NCBI GenBank assembly: GCA_009781575.1
Contig: WQXW01000144.1
Coordinates: 1 to 5,547 of the forward strand
Length of the DNA stretch: 5,547 nucleotides
Reading direction: 5' to 3'
From: Solirubrobacterales bacterium
GTDB taxonomy: Bacteria; Actinomycetota; Thermoleophilia; Solirubrobacterales; Solirubrobacteraceae
Shown piece after piece: positions 4,974-5,547 of this stretch; positions within the stretch are counted from its first letter, which is position 1; the number at the start of each line of letters is the position of its first letter. Under the pieces are notes generated by a model. That model was not told where the DNA came from and searched no databases. It saw nothing but the letters and a program-made list of their open reading frames with translations. Made by a program: the position numbers and the translations under genes.

Positions 4974-5547
4974 ATGGCCACCCGGGCGGAGATCGAGCAG
5001 CAGCTCACGCGCGAGCGCTCCTTTCGCCGGCGTCTCGGCCTGCCGGCGGTGCTGGGCGGCGTGCTGTACCTGGTGAGCGCGGTGGTGGTGGGCGCGACGC
5101 TCGGCAAAACCCCCGCGGTGGGCCTGTTGCAGGGGCTGGCGCCGGCGCTGCGGGGCGAAGCGGAACCGCGCGTGAGCCCGCGCGCGGAGGAGGTGCGGTT
5201 CGTGAGCCACCACGCGGCGCCGCTGATCCTCTCCAGCGTGCTCGCCGCGGCGGCGGTGCTGGCGCTGACCGTGGCGGTGCTGGCGCTGTGGCGGGCCACC
5301 CGCTTTCGCCGCCCCGAGAGCTGGCCGCCCACCGCCGCGTTCCTCCTCAGCGGCGGGGTGGCGTTCGCGGCGATCGGCGTGGCGCACCAGGTGGCGCTGG
5401 CGATCACCACACACCAGTTCGCCACCGGCCACGACTTCTCAAACCACGCGGTCGATCGCGCGCTGACCAAGGGCACCGCCAACGTCACGCTCGGCTACCT
5501 CGGCTTCATCGCCGGCGTGGCGCTGGCGGTGGGCATGATTGCGACGA
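4974..5547 (+). CDS. Multi-pass membrane protein of unknown function, cut by the right edge
   Basis: An open frame of 191 codons from ATG 4974 to the window end without a stop. The protein starts MATRAEIEQQLTRERSFRRR, a charged cytoplasmic-looking segment, followed by hydrophobic stretches near residues 23-43, 83-106, 120-146 and 170-190. The first loop (44-82) is Pro/Arg/Glu-containing and ends FVSHHAAP; the loop after the third span contains HQFATGHDFSNHA. I do not recognise a family; it resembles the uncharacterised four-or-more-span membrane proteins common in actinobacteria. The start is supported by the TACACT box nine bases upstream and the onset of consistent G/C-ending codons. The true length and any C-terminal domain lie outside the window. 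Confidence 0.75.
   Translation, partial: MATRAEIEQQLTRERSFRRRLGLPAVLGGVLYLVSAVVVGATLGKTPAVGLLQGLAPALRGEAEPRVSPRAEEVRFVSHHAAPLILSSVLAAAAVLALTVAVLALWRATRFRRPESWPPTAAFLLSGGVAFAAIGVAHQVALAITTHQFATGHDFSNHAVDRALTKGTANVTLGYLGFIAGVALAVGMIAT

Noticed and set aside
4394..5488. Long minus-strand frames of up to 364 codons across the right part of the window.
   Set aside because: They have composition typical of antisense shadows (Arg, Ser, Pro, Ala, with rare-type third positions) and lie opposite genes with clear membrane-protein or helical content and promoter boxes.

Overview
The window is high-GC DNA (strongly G/C at third codon positions) from what looks like an actinobacterium. The protein styles suggest Thermoleophilia/Solirubrobacterales: a divergent Fpg/Nei glycosylase with an HLMSAGRL motif, a flippase-like YbhN relative, and a secreted clan-A glycosidase ending QYLLRDD. 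That placement is inference from remembered family resemblance; no search was possible.

Layout, left to right. (1) Positions 1-75 hold the first 25 codons of a minus-strand gene that leaves the window. (2) Positions 269-1675 (+) encode a secreted TIM-barrel glycoside hydrolase with a C-terminal beta domain. (3) The 316-bp gap 1676-1991 carries copy A of a 119-bp repeat. (4) Positions 1992-2837 (+) encode an Fpg/Nei-type DNA glycosylase. (5) The 394-bp gap 2838-3231 carries copy B of the same repeat in the same orientation, plus a CCCGA tandem repeat. (6) Positions 3232-3387 (+) encode a 51-residue protein that is 59% Asp/Glu, behind a strong Shine-Dalgarno sequence. (7) Positions 3549-4682 (+) encode a multi-pass YbhN/LPG-synthase-TM-like protein. 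(8) Positions 4645-4917 (-) encode a 90-residue helical protein that overlaps it tail to tail. (9) Positions 4974-5547 (+) encode a membrane protein cut by the window end.

The genes do not form an obvious pathway or operon; most appear to have their own promoter. Five of the seven starts have a TAnnnT box 6-9 nt upstream, the pattern expected for leaderless or nearly leaderless transcripts. The acidic microprotein is the exception, with AAGGAGG and an apparent leader.

The most notable non-coding signal is the repeat pair flanking the glycosylase gene. It has a 57-bp identical AT-richer core holding a 14-bp palindrome, two competing stems, and an intrinsic-terminator-like arrangement readable on the minus strand. 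The acidic microprotein and the substituted DNA-contact positions of the glycosylase are the most interesting protein observations. I see no CRISPR array, tRNA, rRNA, transposase or recognisable defence system.
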